DNA from: Temnothorax longispinosus
Lineage: Eukaryota > Arthropoda > Insecta > Hymenoptera > Formicidae
Reading direction: 5' to 3'
NCBI RefSeq assembly: GCF_030848805.1
Contig: NC_092360.1
Coordinates: 1,178,001-1,242,000 of the forward strand
DNA length: 64,000 bases
The stretch's first letter is position 1, and the number at the start of each line of letters is the position of its first letter. Shown in pieces: positions 11,188 through 23,800 of this stretch. The notes below the pieces were generated by a model. It saw nothing but the letters and a program-made list of their open reading frames with translations, made no database searches and had not been told where the DNA came from. The position numbers and the translations under genes are program-made.

Positions 11188-13173
11188 CTGCAACAGAAAG
11201 AGCGAGACATGGTAAGGACATTTTATTCATAAAATACAAAAAATATATAGATAAACAGAAATATATTATATCAATTACGTGGCAATTTCACAAAATATAC
11301 TAAAATATTTTGTGAAATATAGTGACTTTGTAAAACAGAGAAGAAAAGAGCCAGTATTGGTAGTCCTATCTAATAAGCTACATTAATATCCGACAAAAAA
11401 AAACATAATTATTTTCCTTGACTTTATTTACATTTTTATATATCTTATTCCCGAGTTGAGATTTATCGAATCTTTCTCAAGATAATTTTCTCGACTTGAC
11501 AGTCCACGCATATAATCTAGCATCTTTAGCATGTAGCAAACGGTTTAACAGGTAGTTTACTGAATGTATACAAGGCTCGTTACATATATATATTTTTTTT
11601 TTTTTTCGAGTAATCGTTTATAATATATGGCTCATCCACTTCACGATAATGAGCTTCACCTACCTTTCCGACATATATGATACATAAATGCTACGCAGCA
11701 GGTAACTGCCTTACGTTGATGCTTGACGCTATGAGGCTTCATCAACAATTGAGATGGCAAGTATATATTCTTAATTGAGCATGGCAGCTCATTAATTGCT
11801 TGCCAAGACGATTGCGCTGCAACCAGGGATATTGGTGCCGAGGAGGCATAACACTACACAAGCCTACCGAGTGGTAGTACTTTGAATGTCAGCCCTGTAT
11901 ACCGCTGTTTGACTCCGTACCTCCAGGCAAGACTCGCGACATTAGCAACATCTGGATAACATAACAATAGGACCCCATATTGTAACAACCCCAAAAATTG
12001 TTTCATCGTCTTAGAATGATTTTTACATTGAGATGTATTCTCAGGGAATTTATATATTATTTAACATATCATGCAAAACTGAATCTAGTGGTACATGCTG
12101 GATAAGCAAAATCTATTTCTTACTATATTACTATATATTAATAGGTTATTAAAGGAGAAATATGTATAAATTCTCCTTTTTTCTTACATATTACATTATT
12201 TTTCTGAAAAAAATACAGATATTACATAATATGTAATAATCTAAAATGATCTACAATTCTACATGCTGAATGTTATATCGATGCGATCAAAAATTCTGAA
12301 GTAAAATATCATAATAGAATCATATTATGCTATTTCAATGAAATACTTGATCTCTTCAGATTATTCATACAAAATATTAAAAGAAGAGAAATGGCTCTAT
12401 GCCAATTTTCTTTCAAGATTGGTATAATTAACATTTTAACTTTAAATATATTTACTCAATATCTTAACGATATATATATACATTGTTGCAAAAAAAAGGG
12501 ATACTTGTATACTTGTATAGATATGTATAAACTAGAAGACATTAATTTATACCAGTCTAATTCCTAACTTATTTCTATAAAAAAGAAATGATTAACGATT
12601 AAGAATAAAATTACACAAGAGAAAAGACTTTTAGCGACATGATTTTTGTACAAAGATGCAACTAGGGCTTTACGAGGGAGCATACGACGAGAATCGTCAC
12701 ACAATTCGATCAACACTGAAATTCTCCATTTTTAAATACGAAAGAATTCTCAAAGTCCACTCGAATCCGGAACTGGATGCGAGATTCGGCGTATCCCAGA
12801 GAGCTCCTCGGTGGCCGGAGCGAGCCAAAATGGAAAGTTTGACTAAAGTAGCACAGATAAGTGTTACACACTGGTATAGAAAGCGAGGAGCCTGTTAAAA
12901 CGTATAAAATTGACAGGGCGCGAGGAAAGACCATACACACCACACACACGCCGCATCACACCGACGACCGTTGAATCACGACCGTCGGTGGACGAGAATT
13001 TCGTGGATGCGATCGGAAAAGGTTCCTGCCGGAACAATCGCACGCCGCGACGTGCCAGGTATCAAGGACAGGCAGATAAGAGATCTCGCGCTTGGCGCGA
13101 ACAGGTGCTCGACAGTCATCATCCGAGGTAGGAGTGGAGAAAGGCGAGATGCACGCGCGAAAGAGAAGTGGCG

Positions 13174-13178
13174 GCGAG

Positions 13179-13211
<33 letters not shown>

Positions 13212-13366
13212 TACTACTACTACTCCTACTACTACTACGACGGCGACGACGATGATAACGATGACTTTGATGGCGAGGATGATGATAACGGTGATAACGA
13301 TAACGTAACGATAACGACGACGATGACGATGACAGCGGCAACGGCAACGGCAACGGCAACCGAGAC
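13174..13366. repeat. Trinucleotide-rich tract (GAC, TAC, GAT, then AACGGC units)
   Basis: A GAC run drifts into TAC, then GAT/AAC mixtures, and ends in AACGGC hexamers. The plus-strand translation is poly-Asp/poly-Tyr and the minus-strand translation poly-Val or poly-Arg. No frame resembles a domain. Confidence 0.9.
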
Positions 13367-13540
13367 TCACACAAAGTGGAGGACGAGCCGGGGAGAAAGG
13401 CGAGGGCAGGCAGAGGAACACAACGAAGATCCGCGCCCAGCCGACGCACAACAAACACGAGCCGAGCGAGCCGCCGCGCGGACGATCCGTCCGGCTAGCC
13501 AGCCGAAGGAACGACCGCGGCGACTGGCGCCACGGGGGGA

Positions 13541-13555
13541 AAGAGAGAGAAAGAG

Positions 13556-13590
<35 letters not shown>
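13541..13590. repeat. (GA)n purine tract
   Basis: Nearly pure AG dinucleotides lie about 400 bp inside the presumed first intron of the BET gene. GA repeats near insect promoters can bind GAGA-type factors; that role here is only inferred. Confidence 0.9.
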
Positions 13591-13591
<1 letters not shown>

Positions 13592-13985
13592 TGACGCCGT
13601 GAGAATTTCGCGACGTACGCGGACCGACGAGAGCCGGGGACAGGGACGGGGATCGCCGCGCGGCGAGCGCGCGGCAACCCAGGCACACAGGCCACCTTCA
13701 GCGGACACTCGGATTCGGCGTAGGTCTCAACATGGCGGTATGGCCGTTCGGGAAAGAAAGCCTCCCAAGGGCCCGCGCCGAGCCGAGCCGCGGTGCGACG
13801 TAACGGCGGCGGCGGCGGCGGTGGCCGTGGCGGCGACGGCGTGGCCGCGCCGCACTCGATGTGCACCGCCGCCGTAACGCGCGGCTGAAACGCGCCACGC
13901 GCGCCTTTACACCTTTATAAACGCGGCCGTATAAACGGGGGCCTCGCCAGGCTCCCGGCGGCGTCGCGCGCGCGGGATCGCTTAC

Positions 13986-14130
13986 CTGATTCCCAAGACG
14001 GAAGTCCGGCTTTTTCGTCGCACACGGGGACCCGAGTCGGAAAAACACTACCAACTATCTCACACTAACGGGCCAACCCCGGACAACTCGCGCACTGCGC
14101 GCTTTCTCTCCCTCGCTCGTTTTAGTTTGG
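13986..14130 (-). other. fs(1)h: Probable first (non-coding) exon and promoter of the BET gene
   Basis: A strong minus-strand donor, CAG then GTAAGC, sits at 13,986/13,985 inside a CpG-rich block. No upstream acceptor is evident, so the segment to its right is the likely first exon. The upper boundary is approximate, because no TATA box or clear initiator fixes the start site. Together with the 49-nt exon it would give a spliced 5' UTR and a first intron of about 2.8 kb. Confidence 0.5.
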
Positions 14131-14754
14131 TTGGTCGGTCGGTGTTATGGCCGCCGCGGCCGCGAGCGAGTAGTGGCCCCACCGTATATCGCACCTCACT
14201 CACTCTCACTCGTGCGAGCGCGGGCGCTCGGTTCGCGTTCACGCCGACGAGCGACGAGACGGGACGAGACGAGACGGGAACGCGGAGACGCGGTGTGTCC
14301 CGACTCCCGAGCCAAGCTACCAGCCAGTCCTCGGACTTACGCGCGTCCGTCTCTCGAGCCGCGAGACTTCTCGGCACACACGTATCAGTGGCACGCGCCG
14401 TGCTCCGTCGACGTTATCCACGAGCTCCGCGCGGTCGAGTCCTTTCCCGTGCCCATGGCGATCTCGGATCTAGAAACTAACGATCGCAGCACCAACAATG
14501 GCTACGCATTCTTCCGCGACGTACCGAAATGGTCCCGTTCCGTCGTTCCGCACGCACGACCCGTACCCGTCTCCCTCCCTCGCCGCGCACTGCCGCCGAC
14601 GGCGCCGACGCGACTGGCGAGTGGCGACGCGATCCGCCGAGCCGAACGTGACCGAATGCGGCCGAGGACGAGCGCGCCAAATACGAACCACCCCAGCGAC
14701 GCCTAACGGACCCCGGTCTCTTTAGCTCGACCCAAGACTGGCCAAGACGGATCT

Positions 14755-14807
14755 GTCGTCGATATCGGGACCAATAGGGCATAGGGCCCTATTGGCCGAT
14801 CGACGAT
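14755..14807. repeat. Imperfect hairpin near the BET promoter
   Basis: CCAATAGGGC and GCCCTATTGG form the core. The pairing extends imperfectly to TCGTCGAT on the left and ATCGACGA on the right. It lies about 650 bp upstream of the presumed first exon, on its 5' side, and carries inverted CCAAT boxes. Confidence 0.65.
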
Positions 14808-15608
14808 AGTGGGGACGTTTTACCCTTCCTGATCCTTACGAATCCCACGAGACTGTAGCCAAGTTAGCAACGCTAGGCATCCGTCACGGAGACGTATATA
14901 AGAAGCTTCTAGAAATGGATAAAGAATAATCGAGACAATGGGATACCCTGGTCTTTCGTGTTCGCTTCGGGTGAAAGTCAGGTGTTACCTGACCGTCGGC
15001 CACATTTATTGTTTAGAGATATAGACAGTATAGAGAAAGATAATATTGGAGCTGGTCATAAATCTTTATTTGCGTATATACGTGTACACTTTCATCATCA
15101 ACCAATGCAGGAATTAACGGTTAATTTCCGTCGTTCCATGTTCACCCATAATGCACTTCTCGACGAGGACGAAGTGGAATCGGCACTCTCAATAATACTG
15201 ATTATAATAAAGTTCGTGATATCGTCGGAGAAACTCGTCGCATCGCGCGCGACAATTAACTCGCCGGGACGAGGCTCAACGTCCGCACGCCGCAGTTAAT
15301 ATCGCCGGGCCGAGCGCCGAGCGACGGTTCGATTCCACGATTCTGCTGTGTTGCCACGCGACGCATCATGGGAAAGCGCGAGCGACGCAAAATCCATAAT
15401 TACCGACCGCGCGCGTCCCGACGGCCGCCGCCGCCACGAAGCGGCGCGTCGCCGGTCGCCGGTCGGCGCGACGGATTCGGAGAAAACCAACGGCACGTGG
15501 CCGTGACTTTTCCGCGTGGTTTTACGCGGAGCGTCGCCGACGTCACGTACCTCGGGCTTCCGTATGTCTCATCCAACATGGCGCGACGGGAACGATCGAT
15601 CTTTCCCC

Positions 15609-15631
15609 CCCGCGGCCGTCACGGCCGCGGG
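15609..15631. repeat. Perfect GC hairpin
   Basis: CCCGCGGCCG, a 3-nt loop, then CGGCCGCGGG. It contains NotI-like GC palindromes in CpG-island sequence. No function is implied. Confidence 0.7.
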
Positions 15632-16562
15632 ACATGCCGAACGAGCGCGGGAAGCGCGCGAGACGCGCCGATACCGCGATTAATATCGCGACGCGGCTCG
15701 CCGGGACGCCCGGCGTCGCCGTCCCGGGTGCCGCCAGCGAGGCGTGTCGCTCGACGCCGCGGCGCGGCGACCCAGGCGGCCTTCGCCGACGCGCGTCGCG
15801 TCCGTCGGGCAGAATCGTGGACTCGTGACACACGCCACTACGAGAGTCAAATCAATGGTGTCAGATCGTAGGGGCCGCTCGGCCCCGCCGACAGCATGCT
15901 CGCGAAAAATATGATAATTTTCGGGGAACTAACGTTTTCTGTCAGTCTGTCAGGAAACTCCTGGCGGACGGCCGATCGCATGCGTTCGATGCGACGGCGT
16001 CACCCTTCGGCGGCACAATATGGCGACTCCTCGTGCGCACGTGTGTGTGCTTAGCATGTACGTGTGTGTGTATGTGTTCACTCGAAAACTCAGCCACTAC
16101 CTCGCACCAAACCAACTATCACTGGGATCGCGACATTCGCGACGCGAAACGAAACGCCGAGGCGCCCGACAACTCCGATTCGGCGCCAATGACGACGGCG
16201 GTTGCTGCTGCCGTGACGCGCGAGACGGCGGGATTGTCTGATATTCTTGAGTCTTGACATTGACAGACCCCCGCCTCTCCGCTTTGATGACGTAACGAAA
16301 GTCGGGGGGGGGGGGGTGGAAGGAGAAAAAAATAGGAGATACGTATGTACGTACGATGATACGTATACGCGATGGCGCGTCAGACTCTGCGCGTTTCCCT
16401 CTTTCCGTTCACCTACTCACCTTTTAACTCCACATTCCGAGCGACGATTGGCGCGCGGACCCGTGGCGTCTCTCTGACGTGGCCCAATCGTCCAACGGAC
16501 CGATATTGATGAGTCATCGCCTTTGCGATACGGCATACCGCATACCGATACTCCGATACCGA

Positions 16563-16595
16563 TATAAAAGTAACGGTAAACGGTTTTTGTCAGCC
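16563..16595 (+). promoter_or_regulatory. Possible TATA/initiator core promoter
   Basis: TATAAAAG begins at 16,563 and TCAGCC is centred on A at 16,592. The spacing of about 29 bp is what insect TATA-Inr promoters show. It lies at the GC-to-AT boundary and points away from the BET gene. No open frame of note follows, so any product would be a spliced or non-coding transcript. Chance occurrence is possible. Confidence 0.35.
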
Positions 16596-17149
16596 TACCT
16601 GACTCGAGGAATTTTGGAATTCTTTGAATTTTTTAAGCTATTTATGGTCATTTCTTGATATGAATAAGAATTTCTTATTTGTATAAGATACGCCTATCTG
16701 TGTACATACATACATACATACAATAAAAGAAATTTTCAAGGGACGACTTTGAAGACCGTAAATTACCACGTGAAAATCCTATTGAGCCAAATTCAGCCGC
16801 GTTAGCAAATATTGTTATAGAGTTATAAATAATCTTGGGAAAAAAATGCCGTAGCGTTCTAAAATACTATACTATATTTATTGTCAAAGTAAATTGTGAC
16901 TGACTCAAATTTCAAACTAATTATATCAATCGCTATAGATAGTCTATAGATACAGTTTCCGAAAATGGATTTATATCAGTAAAAAGTAGCATTAGCTTCC
17001 TCTCAGATTTTTTCCTCGATTATTTACAATACTCGCATTTTGTAAACATGAATAAGACAAAATCTCACGGTAGAAATTTAAAATAGTTGACGAACAATGA
17101 ATTTTATTATATAATTCGTATGCATCGTGTCGCGTTGAGGCTAGACAAA

Positions 17150-17210
17150 CAAACACGTGGTTCCACGTTGTTCCACGTGGTGCACATGCACATGGTGTTT
17201 AATCAAACAA
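17150..17210. promoter_or_regulatory. Cluster of E-box-like sites
   Basis: Within about 50 bp there are two CACGTG boxes separated by a TTCCACGT repeat, followed by CACATG motifs. It lies downstream of the 3' end of EMG1 in otherwise AT-rich sequence. A binding role is inference only. Confidence 0.3.
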
Positions 17211-18177
17211 ATTGGTCTTGACTGACAATGAAGCGAGCTATAGAAAAGACTTCCAGAAATTATATTATTCGAGTATGTTTTTCTCTCTCCTCTCTCTCTT
17301 CCATATCATTCTCCGAATATTTACAAATTGATATTTATGTTTTCCAGCGGACGAATGCACGTGCCTTATCTTTTTCTTTAAGGCAAGAAACATCGTAACG
17401 TCACACACCAAGAATCAGAAAAATAAATTGACTTTGTAGGAGAAATGCCTTAGAGCATCTTTCACAAAATGATTTTTAATGTTCCCGATTATTTCTTGTA
17501 TACTTTATCTAAAAATTTAAAATCTTTCCTTAACGACTTTCAATTTAACAAATTCCAAGAACATGAGCAAGTATCACAAATGGCTAATTTTTTATTTATT
17601 CTTTCGTCAGTTACTAATTTCTGATCATCCGAAATGTACTTAATATAAAAGTATTTATTATGTGATTATATATATACAGAACTAAATTAAAGTATCTATA
17701 TATAGAGTTAAAATAAACCATAAGTAAAAATGTGAATGTATAAATTTATTCTTATTTGTATCAGTTTAGAATATTTATAATTTCGAGATCTTTGCAAAAT
17801 TGCAAGAAGATACAATGGAATATTGTTTATGATTGGTTTGTACTTACAATTAGATAATATTATTCCTTTTTTTCATATTATGTGTTTTACGATTGATATA
17901 AATTCCAAATTTTTATCAATTTGTTTGGTTGAACACATATTTATACATTCATTCGCAGACATTTATTCGTCATATTTTGCTAATTTCATCATATCCATGT
18001 TAATAAAACATGTATATATTAAGTATTTATTCGACGAAAACATCAAAGAAAAAGATGTACAAATAGAATAGGAAGTTCACTGAATCATTGTATATCCATT
18101 TTTAGAAATCCTTCTAATAGTGTTCTCGCAATTAATATAAATTCTAAATTAAATATATAATATGTCATAGCTCTTTA

Positions 18178-19770
18178 TTAGACAATTCTCCAAACTTCTT
18201 CAAATGCTGTACATAATTTACTACATGCGACGGCGCCCGAGAGAGGATAATTACTGATTGAGAAAGTATCTTCTATGTAATCCGTTTTGACCTACAAATA
18301 AACAAGAATATGAATACTATTTGTAATACAGCTTTTAATACAATAGTAACAATATTATCTTAATAACTTACTTGGCCGTGCGCCATAGCTCCAACTACAA
18401 TAGCAATGGGATCTTCAGCAGGTACAAGTTCTCGTGGATTCAGTACTTTGCTCGCGTTAAACGACATCAATATCTTACGACAACCAACTGGTAAGTGATT
18501 CGTAACAGGATTCTTAATCACTTTAAGAAGCTTCATTGGTCCATCAGATGCTCTGACACCATATTTGTGTAATAGTTGTACTGCAACAAAATATTTAACG
18601 CATTAATAATAAATTTACTGTGGAGATAGTTGGATGTAGGTTTATGCAACTTAGATTTATATAATTTTACTAAAGTATGTACATAATATAAATAGTTATT
18701 TGTGTAAGTGAGGTAAGATGAAAATTCCCACCTTCGGCTCATGCGTAAACTCCGGACCCAGGAATTTTCATCTTTACACACGACTTACACTCCCTATTTT
18801 ATGTTGCAAGTGCCTGGAAAGTGGTCTATCACGCACGCGTAGCGTGCGTAATGGGGCACTTTCCATGCACGTGTTGCATAAAGAATATTGTATACTATGC
18901 CGAAGCCACTTATAATCCCATTAATGCAAAATATTTATATTTTGAACTTTGCATTACAATATCAGCTCTCCTAAGACACAAATAAATATAGATAGACAAA
19001 AATAAAAACATTTTTGTTATATAATTCAAAGCTATCCATTAAGCCTACTCAGAACTTAATGGATTTAGATGTTATTCAGATCTGATAATCTCTTTTAACT
19101 CGACAATTTAAGTAAAGATACATAGTCTGTGTATCTTTAGACTTCACACAAGACATCAAGACGTGTCTCTTGATAGGCAATCAAATAAAGTCTATTTATC
19201 TATCTACTACATATGTGATATAGTTAAAAATCAATTGTCCATATTTACCCATCAATCCAGCAAAGCGCTTGAATGTTCTTGGTATCCTGGTTTGTGGATT
19301 AATTTCTATCAATACATTTTTTTCCGTATGTACATAGACTTGCAACAATCCAGCTCGATTTAGCGGACTGTCCATTAACATTAACAGACACTGATGAGTG
19401 ATGTCTGGCCTGCACGTGCCCGGATCACGATTATATTTCTTCAAAATGTTTGTGTGATCATCGCAGTTCAACAGTTCAAAAGCACTTCCAACCTGCGATT
19501 ATGCAAATTTACGCTTGTAGATGCACAAAATTAAAGTCACAAATACGAAGAAATGATTAATAACGATAAAAAAAGTATTATAGAACTTGTAAACACATCG
19601 ATAGATATAAAGAGAAAATATAACCTTACCTTCACAGATTCCAGTTGAGCATTTTCCAATATAACGATAAGACGCTTCTCTTGTTTCTTGATATGACCTA
19701 TTTGCAAATGCTTAGGAGCTGGATCATATTCGTAATCATTCTCGTCATGGTTTTTCCTTTTGTTTCCCAT
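18178..19770 (-). CDS. EMG1: EMG1/NEP1, 18S rRNA pseudouridine N1-methyltransferase
   Basis: This nucleolar SPOUT (alpha/beta knot) enzyme uses S-adenosylmethionine to N1-methylate a hypermodified pseudouridine of 18S rRNA, and it is needed for small-subunit assembly. Four exons, 19770-19630, 19492-19249, 18580-18372 and 18291-18178, join in phase to 708 nt, or 235 aa; human EMG1 is of similar length. Recognisable blocks are EKRLIVILENAQLESVK near residue 32, then HQCLLMLMDSPLNRAGLLQV, PRTFKRFAGLMVQLL and GPMKLLKVIKNPVTNHLPVG. Near the C terminus are VVGAMAHGQV and ISNYPLSGAVACSKL, followed by the ending FEEVWRIV. The start has a Lys-rich eukaryotic N-terminal leader. An AATAAA overlaps the stop codon on the minus strand (18,174-18,179). 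All splice sites are GT-AG. The gene lies head-to-tail about 1.06 kb downstream of the ODAD3-like gene. No defect was seen. Confidence 0.96.
18700..18790. repeat. Imperfect hairpin in EMG1 intron 2
   Basis: GTAAGATGAAAATTCC at the left pairs with GGAATTTTCATCTTTAC at the right, and TGTAAGT/ACTTACA extends the arms. It is immediately followed by a second hairpin, so both may belong to one small mobile element. Confidence 0.6.
18801..18880. repeat. Second hairpin in EMG1 intron 2
   Basis: ATGTTGCAAGTGCCTGGAAAGTG pairs imperfectly with the segment ending in TGTTGCATA, around a GC-rich centre ACGCACGC/GCGTGCGT. The composition contrasts with the AT-rich intron. Confidence 0.6.
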
Positions 19771-20828
19771 TTTACACGTGTAAAATAATTATTGAAGTCA
19801 ACTTGCACGCAGGACACACGTGCGACTGTATCAACGCGACCGGATGCAGGCGGATGCACTGTGAAGACTGTAACGCGCTGTTCCAAGTCATCGTTAGATG
19901 GCGAACGATGTCACATTTATTCGGTAGGTATCGAGATTTTGAGATCTTCAAATCATTCAACTTTCTATATTTATATTTATCTGTACGAGTCAGTACCCTG
20001 GTGAGCAAACTTTTCATAATGCACATCGAATAATGCAAATGCCGTCGGTACTACACAATACTTTGCGAAATGCACAAATAACTATAACTCAGCTTCTAGG
20101 CGTGTGGTAGAGCCTACACATGGTTCTTGTATCATTTTAAAGAGAAAGTTTTCCATTTCAAAGCTTATGTTGTAACATTTTTTGCCCCATTCTTACTTTT
20201 TCCGTGGAAGACTACAAAGTCGTGACATTCCCAGGATTTTTCCAAGACTTGATTTTGGTTCTCACAGAAAAGACAATTCGATGAGGCGCACAATATCATC
20301 TTATCTTATCTACTTTAAAGTAGAGTTTTATCCTTTAAAACACGTCAAGAAAAATTATCCTACGATCTTTCCAACCTGAGATATAATCTCTTAAAAATCG
20401 GCAAAATTTGAAAGTTTTAAAGCGCTCCCCTAATGTTTTGCGTAGCGTATTTATGGATTATAAATTTTTAGCTGCCCTTTTTATACTTTGCAAACTGATT
20501 GTGAGATAGAAGGAAAAATGAAGATACAAAATGAAGAAAATTCAGGTATTTGTTAATATACGTTTAAGTATTTTTTATATTATATTATTATTATATTTTA
20601 TTATATATTGTGAGATATGAAAGAAAATGGAAATGTACTAGGATAGTTAAAAAAAATTTTTTTTTGTATTTTGATTTAAAAGAACAACCATCAAAAGTAC
20701 ATTTTCTTCATTACTATGACATATAACAATTTATTATCTGGTACGTTTTTCAAATAATAGATGAAAGTAAACATAAAAAAAGTAAGGTTTTATTTGTAAA
20801 GGCTTTAAGGTTTTTATGTTCAAATAAT
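19771..20828. other. Intergenic gap between EMG1 and the ODAD3-like gene
   Basis: It holds the EMG1 promoter and 5' UTR on the left and the ODAD3 3' UTR on the right. No coding frame was recognised. No clear TATA box was found upstream of EMG1, which fits a housekeeping gene. Confidence 0.5.
20789..20794 (-). terminator. Poly(A) signal of the ODAD3-like gene
   Basis: A canonical AATAAA on the minus strand lies about 35 nt after the stop codon, a plausible distance for cleavage and polyadenylation. Confidence 0.5.
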
Positions 20829-23800
20829 TTATCTTCTGAAAGAGAATCCTTTACGACGGCTCTTGGTATCGACGAGCAACTGCGCCTGTCTTTTCAATAC
20901 ATTTCGTGATGGGACTTCGTCCTCGTCCTCCGAGAGGGGAGCAGCCGGAGTCACACAAGATGGAAACCTTGGAAACAATGGCCCACTGCTGTTTACACGC
21001 ATTGTTTTGCCTTCTACCGAAGTTGTAGCGATCGACATTGTTTCTACCTGAAAGGAGATATTTATGGCCGATCGTGTCAATTTAGGGATCCCTTGAGAAT
21101 TTCCGCTCACATAAATCAGGATTTGCAAGTTCGAGAAACCGCCCGCAGACAATATAACAATAGCGGAATGTTAGAAGTAAAATAAATTAGAAACCGTAGC
21201 AGATTTTGAAAAAATGTAAAATCTTTTGTATAAGTAACTCCCCAGACAGCACGGATGTATAAAAGACATCTTTTATGCTGTCTGGGGTGATATATATTGT
21301 TTATAAAAATTAATGAGTGTCTTTTAATAAATAAATTGTTAACATAACAAAAATGTATTATAATATAAAAACATGTAGTAAATGATTATTGCTACCATTT
21401 AGAACAAAAAACATGTAGATGTTAGATATTTATAAACATAACATTTTACAAACTATTATTTTCGTTGTAGAAATATCTTTTAGTTACTATTATCTTACTA
21501 TTTTTGAACTAAAGTAATTATAATAAAAATAAATTTTTAGAATAAAAATGAAATTTTATGACTGGCTTTTTTCAAAAAAATTTTTTTGGAGATAATTGAA
21601 ACTAACCTTGTCTAACAAGGCTTCGTCCATCGTTTCAATATATTTTTCGGATGCGCTTAAAACATCCATTCCATGTTTGACTTTATTGGTTAGCATTTCG
21701 ATAATTGCTAAAGTATCATCCATTTTAATATCCTCAAATAGAGGAGTATCTGTAACATCCTATAAATGTGTGTTTGTAAATGTCAAGATACATAGCATTA
21801 AGAAAGGAAAGAGAGAAAAAATCTTTAAGCATGCATTTAAAAAATGTGAACTCATAAGACATCTTCTAGAAAATGATTAAACTGTTCAGGACACGTGTTA
21901 TATGGAACTTTTTGGAATGGATTCGGTTTCCATATAAATTTCTGAATAGAAAATTGAGTTTTCACCGTAAGGATTTTTATCAAAGGCAGCTTTAGCGCAG
22001 GTATGTCCACAAGATTGACCCAACAATTTGTATCAGAAATTAACAAGTACTAGGTTCCACGTATATTTCCGATAGAATCAATATACTGATTTTTCACGCG
22101 TTTCTCTTCGGGTTACTGAAGTGTTTATTTTCGATCGAATATCGAGGTGTTAATGTGCGGGGCTGGTGATGCTACTTGAGGTGAGAATTACGGAACGCGG
22201 GTTATTCAGGAAAATCCATCGGCGATACCAGATGGGTAATGCTAGGGGTGTCGAAGCTTCCAGGAACAATAAATAGTCGAAGATGTTCACCACTAAAGGT
22301 ACACCAGTCAGACACCACTAAAGACGGTTTTACTAATTTAATTAGGCGCATACACGGCACTTCCATTTCGACATTACGAAGCTTTATCCACCGAATATGT
22401 TTGTTCGTACGTGATAATTCGTAGGGACACGTTGCGTGCTTAACGCGCAAGGAAAAGCGTTAATTATAAGATCCTTTTCTACTTTGAGAATTGACCATTC
22501 GGTCAATACTCCTTTGTCATTATTTTTATCTTGCTAATTATCACGCGATTTCAATCGATTTTCAAATCTGAACTCATTTTTGTTTATCTTCATTCTCCTA
22601 GCACCAATAGTTTTCGAACTTACAAAATTATATCAGAATCGCCTAAAGAATTGTGAGGTCTTATGTAATTGTTAGGAAACAGTATTATTTCTTATCCTAA
22701 TTAAACACTTTTTGAATCACGCATATTATAAAAAATAAGATATTACCAGAAATGCTATCTTAAATACTTTGGAGTGACTTATTTGGAGAAATTGTCCAGT
22801 TTTTTTCTGATATGTAAATCGGTGAGCGTGGGGCCTTTCTAAACACGGGATCTGTCTTGGGCTGTCAATCCATCTGGACTCTGTCGTCCACGGACTTATA
22901 ATTAATAACTCTCACCTGGAACTTCTCACATAGTTTGTACAGTATACCAGTTACTTCATTTAAGAGCTCGCAGATTCGTCGACTTGCACTCTCAGCTCTC
23001 TCCTTGCGAGATCGCTGTTCATCGATTTGCGAGTTGAGTTTTGCCGTTACTTCTGCGTTTCTAAAATATTTAGAATGTGATAAGATCAAACCTATAATTT
23101 AAGTAATCAGTTTTACAGTCGTTATAACATTATATAAAAAAATTCTGAGAAAAAGTAAGCTTTTTAATTTATATTTTGTAAATTAAAGTAGATCTTAAGA
23201 TTAAAGTAGATCTAGATAAATTATGGATTCGAATCACACCATTTCAATGATTTCTCTTTATGTTAATAGATTAAATTAAATTAATAGATCTATTTAACAG
23301 ATGCGTTTAATGAACTCGCTATCAATTATTGCTCTCTCGAAAACTAACTGTTCGGCACTCTTCGTTTCTGAAAATTTTCTTGTCTCTATCTCGACGTTGA
23401 GCTCCTGTCTCTTCTTTTCCAACTCCATCTTCTCCTGTTCCGTGGCCGTTCGCATTTTCTGCAGACTCTCTTTGGTCGCCTGTTGACCCAGAAACCGGTT
23501 CAAAACTTCCTCGGACCTGGACACTCCGGTGGCGCTCCGCAACTTGGCGAACGCCTCCTCCAGACGCGCCAGCTCGTCCTTGATCATGTCCTCTTGTATC
23601 TGTACACGACTTTTCCCACGTGTTTCGAAATCATCACGCGGACGGGTTTGGAATATCATGCGCTCCAACCGCTCCAATTCCATCTTTCGGTCCGACACGC
23701 GCTGCCTGATTACGCAAAAATGTCAAATATCAAATTATACTTGCGATGTGTTATCAGGAAAAAATTTCGTTATTATTTATTGTTAACTGGTAAGTCTATT

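Larger units (their letters stand above)
11188..13985 (-). other. First intron of the BET gene: AT-rich left part, CpG-rich low-complexity right part
   Basis: From 11.2 to 12.6 kb the sequence is AT-rich and no gene was seen. From about 12.9 kb it becomes very GC-rich, with trinucleotide and purine repeats next to the presumed promoter. Long open frames on both strands here reflect GC content and repeats. Confidence 0.5.
14131..18177. other. Intergenic region between BET and EMG1, mostly GC-rich
   Basis: No conserved coding frame was recognised. From 14.1 to 16.5 kb the region is CpG-dense, with hairpins at 14,755-14,807 and 15,609-15,631, a G13 run at 16,304-16,316 and a TATA/Inr-like pair at 16,563-16,595. 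From 16.6 kb it is AT-rich. Long open frames on both strands in the GC-rich part have Arg/Pro/Ser-rich composition typical of random GC-rich sequence. Confidence 0.5.

Noticed and set aside
13092..13877. Plus-strand open frame of 261 codons
   Set aside because: It is poly-Asp/Tyr from a trinucleotide repeat followed by Arg-rich GC sequence, with no domain.
12976..14706. Several other open frames on both strands of the CpG island
   Set aside because: High GC lowers stop frequency. Compositions are Arg/Pro/Ser-rich and frames overlap on both strands with no conserved motif.
14127..15871. GC-rich frames between the BET promoter and 16 kb
   Set aside because: Same reason. No splice-linked series and no recognisable family.
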